A stretch of 64,000 nt of DNA, taken from Nitrobacter sp. Nb-311A (GTDB lineage Bacteria > Pseudomonadota > Alphaproteobacteria > Rhizobiales > Xanthobacteraceae). The notes under the pieces are model-generated. The model was given only the letters and a program-made list of their open reading frames with translations. It was not told where the DNA came from and ran no database searches. The number at the start of each line of letters is the position of its first letter. Position 1 is the first letter of the stretch. The DNA lies in contig NZ_AAMY01000002.1 in NCBI RefSeq assembly GCF_000152905.1, positions 297,629 through 361,628 on the forward strand. Reading direction: 5' to 3'. Both the position numbers and the translations under genes were made by a program. Of the stretch, positions 62,238-64,000 are shown in pieces.

Positions 62238-62888
62238 ATGACGGACGCGCCGCACCATCCGCAGCAACCCGCCACCGCAGCCCCGGCGCCGCCGAAGGCT
62301 GCGCCGCGCGTCGGCCGCGACGTGAAGATCGGCGCCGCCTGCGGCCTGCTGGTCGCGCTGATGGTCGGCGCCGCCTATGCGGCGGTGCCGTTTTACAACT
62401 GGTTCTGCCGCGTCACCGGCTTCAACGGAACGACGCAGGTGGCGGCGACGGCGCCGCGGGCCGCGCCGCTGGCGCGAACGGTGGCGGTGCGCTTCGACTC
62501 CAACGTCTCCGGCGGGCTGCCCTGGAAGTTCGAGCCGGAACAGACCGAGATAAAGGTCCGGATCGGCGAGGTCACCACCGTGCATTACGCCATCACCAAC
62601 GAGTCGGCGGCGACCACGATGGGACAGGCGGCCTATAACGTCACGCCGCTGACGGTCGGATCCTATTTCACCAAGATCAACTGCTTCTGTTTCACCGAGC
62701 AAACCCTGGCGCCCGGTGAGAAGCGGGAGATGGACGTCGTCTTCTATGTCGATCAGGCCTTCGCCGCCGACAGCGAGAACGACGGCGTCAACACCATCAC
62801 CCTGTCCTACACCTTCTTTCCGGTGAAGAATGCCACGCCCAAGCCGGTGGCGGCAAACGAGCCGGACAGGTCAGGGGGAAGCATCTGA
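62238..62888 (+). CDS. ctaG: CtaG (Cox11), copper chaperone for CuB
   Basis: A 216-residue membrane-anchored copper-binding protein that inserts CuB into CoxA. One N-terminal membrane segment ([20 protein letters not shown]) precedes a periplasmic immunoglobulin-like domain. The copper motif is [17 protein letters not shown] (CFCF). Ser/Pro-rich ends are normal. ATG at 62238 follows the coxF stop by six bases. Together with the frameshifted coxB, this would still assemble CuB but not CuA. Confidence 0.95.
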   Translation: MTDAPHHPQQPATAAPAPPKAAPRVGRDVKIGAACGLLVALMVGAAYAAVPFYNWFCRVTGFNGTTQVAATAPRAAPLARTVAVRFDSNVSGGLPWKFEPEQTEIKVRIGEVTTVHYAITNESAATTMGQAAYNVTPLTVGSYFTKINCFCFTEQTLAPGEKREMDVVFYVDQAFAADSENDGVNTITLSYTFFPVKNATPKPVAANEPDRSGGSI

Positions 62889-62982
62889 CCTTCGAGGGCC
62901 GACGCGTTTCGTTACCGCGCGTCTTGTTTTGAGATCAATAGGTGCCCAATACCGCCGGCACCGCTAAGGGAGAGAGACCGCA

Positions 62983-63837
62983 ATGGCTACGGCGCAAGTC
63001 AAGCACGATTACCACCTGGTCGACCCGAGTCCGTGGCCGATCGTAGGCGCGACCGCGGCTTTCATCATGGCCGTCGGCGCGATCCTGTGGATGCATCATA
63101 TGACCGCGGCCGCGCCGATCATTTTCGGCATCGGCGTGGTCGGCGTGCTCTACACCATGGCGAGCTGGTGGGCGGATGTGATCCGCGAAGCCGAGCATAA
63201 GGGCGATCACACCCGCGTGGTGCAGATCAGCCACCGCTACGGCATGATCCTGTTCATCACCTCCGAGGTGATGTTCTTCGTCGCCTGGTTCTGGGCCTTC
63301 TTCAACTCCGCGCTGTTCCCGGGCGATCCCGTGCATGTGACGCGCGAGGCGCTGTTCGGCGGCGTCTGGCCGCCCAAGGGCATCCAGACCTTCGATCCCT
63401 GGCACCTGCCGCTGCTCAACACCCTGATCCTGCTGACCTCGGGCACCACCGTGACCTGGGCCCACCATGCCCTGCTCAATGGCGACCGCAAGGGGCTGAA
63501 GTGGGGGTTGATCCTGACCATCGCGCTCGGCGCCATCTTCACCTGCGTGCAGGCCTATGAGTATCATCACGCCGCCTTCAGCTTCGCCGGCAACGTCTAC
63601 GGCGCCACCTTCTTCATGGCGACCGGATTCCACGGCTTCCACGTGCTGGTCGGCACCATCTTCCTGATCGTCTGCCTGTTCCGCGCCAATGCCGGACACT
63701 TCACGCCCTCCCAGCACCTCGGCTTCGAGTTCGCCGCCTGGTACTGGCATTTCGTCGACGTGGTGTGGCTGTTCCTGTTCGTCTGCATCTATGTCTGGGG
63801 CAACGGCGCCGCGGCCATGGCGCACGCCGCGCACTGA
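62983..63837 (+). CDS. coxC: CoxC, cytochrome c oxidase subunit III
   Basis: A 284-residue polytopic protein (about seven hydrophobic segments) that stabilises the oxidase and its proton uptake. Recognisable regions: [60 protein letters not shown] and [23 protein letters not shown] at 62983 with GGGAGAGAGACCGCA upstream. It closes the coxBA-ctaB-coxF-ctaG-coxC operon; a terminator follows. Confidence 0.97.
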   Translation: MATAQVKHDYHLVDPSPWPIVGATAAFIMAVGAILWMHHMTAAAPIIFGIGVVGVLYTMASWWADVIREAEHKGDHTRVVQISHRYGMILFITSEVMFFVAWFWAFFNSALFPGDPVHVTREALFGGVWPPKGIQTFDPWHLPLLNTLILLTSGTTVTWAHHALLNGDRKGLKWGLILTIALGAIFTCVQAYEYHHAAFSFAGNVYGATFFMATGFHGFHVLVGTIFLIVCLFRANAGHFTPSQHLGFEFAAWYWHFVDVVWLFLFVCIYVWGNGAAAMAHAAH

Positions 63838-63870
63838 CCGGGACCCGCACGATCAACACCATCACCAACA

Positions 63871-63900
63871 AGGGCGGCCGCCGGGCCGCCCTTTCTCTTT
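63871..63900 (+). terminator. Intrinsic terminator after coxC
   Basis: AGGGCGGCC-GCCG-GGCCGCCCT forms a perfect 9-bp GC-rich stem with a four-base loop (63871-63892), followed by TTCTCTTT. It lies 34 bases after the coxC stop and probably ends the cox transcript. Confidence 0.85.
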
Positions 63901-63936
63901 CGGACAACGTCTCTTTCGGACAACGTCTCTTTCGGA
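63895..63936 (+). repeat. Tandem repeat upstream of the last gene
   Basis: The 16-base unit CTCTTTCGGACAACGT occurs at 63895-63910 and 63911-63926, followed by a partial unit CTCTTTCGGA (63927-63936). It overlaps the terminator U-tract region and the start of the next gene's leader. Confidence 0.85.
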
Positions 63937-63944
63937 GAATACCA

Positions 63945-64000
63945 ATGTCCAGCTTCCATGCCCGGCCAACACTCTCCCAGACAATCCTGCGCGGAATCGC
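63945..64000 (+). CDS. Start of a DUF983-like gene (3' end outside window)
   Basis: From an ATG at 63945, with GGAG eight bases upstream, the frame reads MSSFHARPTLSQTILRGIA and continues past the edge. DUF983 proteins in this position after coxC start similarly, with a leader of this type before a Cys-rich zinc-ribbon region (GRCPRCG) that would lie outside. Assignment rests on position and the short start, so it is tentative. Confidence 0.5.
   Translation, partial: MSSFHARPTLSQTILRGI

Overview
The window is about 64 kb of high-GC chromosome from an alphaproteobacterium of the Bradyrhizobium / Nitrobacter / Rhodopseudomonas / Afipia group (Nitrobacteraceae, formerly Bradyrhizobiaceae). This rests on gene content and gene order: an Irr-type Fur protein with a GCPWHDVN heme motif beside fabA-fabB-fabI, a PraR/PhrR-like regulator beside lnt, an IalB protein between tldD and the cox operon, and dense families of short intergenic repeats of the kind seen in this group. 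The species cannot be fixed from sequence alone. No tRNA, rRNA, CRISPR array, prophage or complete insertion sequence was seen. Almost everything is core housekeeping, and I found no convincing undescribed multigene system.

Layout. 1-8 kb (minus strand): a divL-like pseudo-kinase, a tsaE-amgK fusion, a PilZ protein, murU and the 5' part of addB. 8.2-12.5 kb (minus): ubiE-ubiB-coaBC-dut, each gene overlapping the next by 4 bp except ubiB/coaBC, which are separated by a gap carrying three overlapping palindromes; coaBC has a ribbon-helix-helix N-terminus. 12.6-19 kb: a glyoxalase remnant, mutM, a degenerate trypsin-like protein, moeB, a D-2-hydroxyacid dehydrogenase, an SH3 protein and irr. 19.6-26 kb: fabA-fabB-fabI, then divergent katG/oxyR. 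26-38 kb (minus): the translation/transcription cluster trmB, rimP-nusA-ylxR-infB-rbfA-truB-rpsO-pnp, and praR. 38-46 kb (minus): tsaB-rimI, fur-miaB-phoH-ybeY-corC-lnt. 46-57 kb: a DUF2778 envelope protein, a NifU-like protein, a universal stress protein, trpS, murJ, a PfkB kinase, pirin, a DUF4336 protein, a membrane-anchored hypothetical protein and tldD. 57.4-64 kb: ialB, then the aa3-type cytochrome c oxidase operon coxB-coxA-ctaB-coxF-ctaG-coxC and the start of a DUF983-like gene.

Functional links. TsaE (fused to AmgK) and TsaB both serve tRNA t6A synthesis, while MiaB, TrmB and TruB modify tRNA at other positions. AmgK and MurU form a MurNAc recycling branch that converges with MurJ-dependent wall synthesis. 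Irr and Fur give two metal-responsive regulators, and OxyR with KatG gives peroxide defence.

Most notable anomalies: a Tyr at the phospho-acceptor position of the DivL-like kinase; the RHH-CoaBC fusion and its upstream palindromes; a one-base frameshift in coxB that removes most of the CuA site; an interspersed repeat translated inside truB; and repeat edges that supply the TAG stop codons of three genes.
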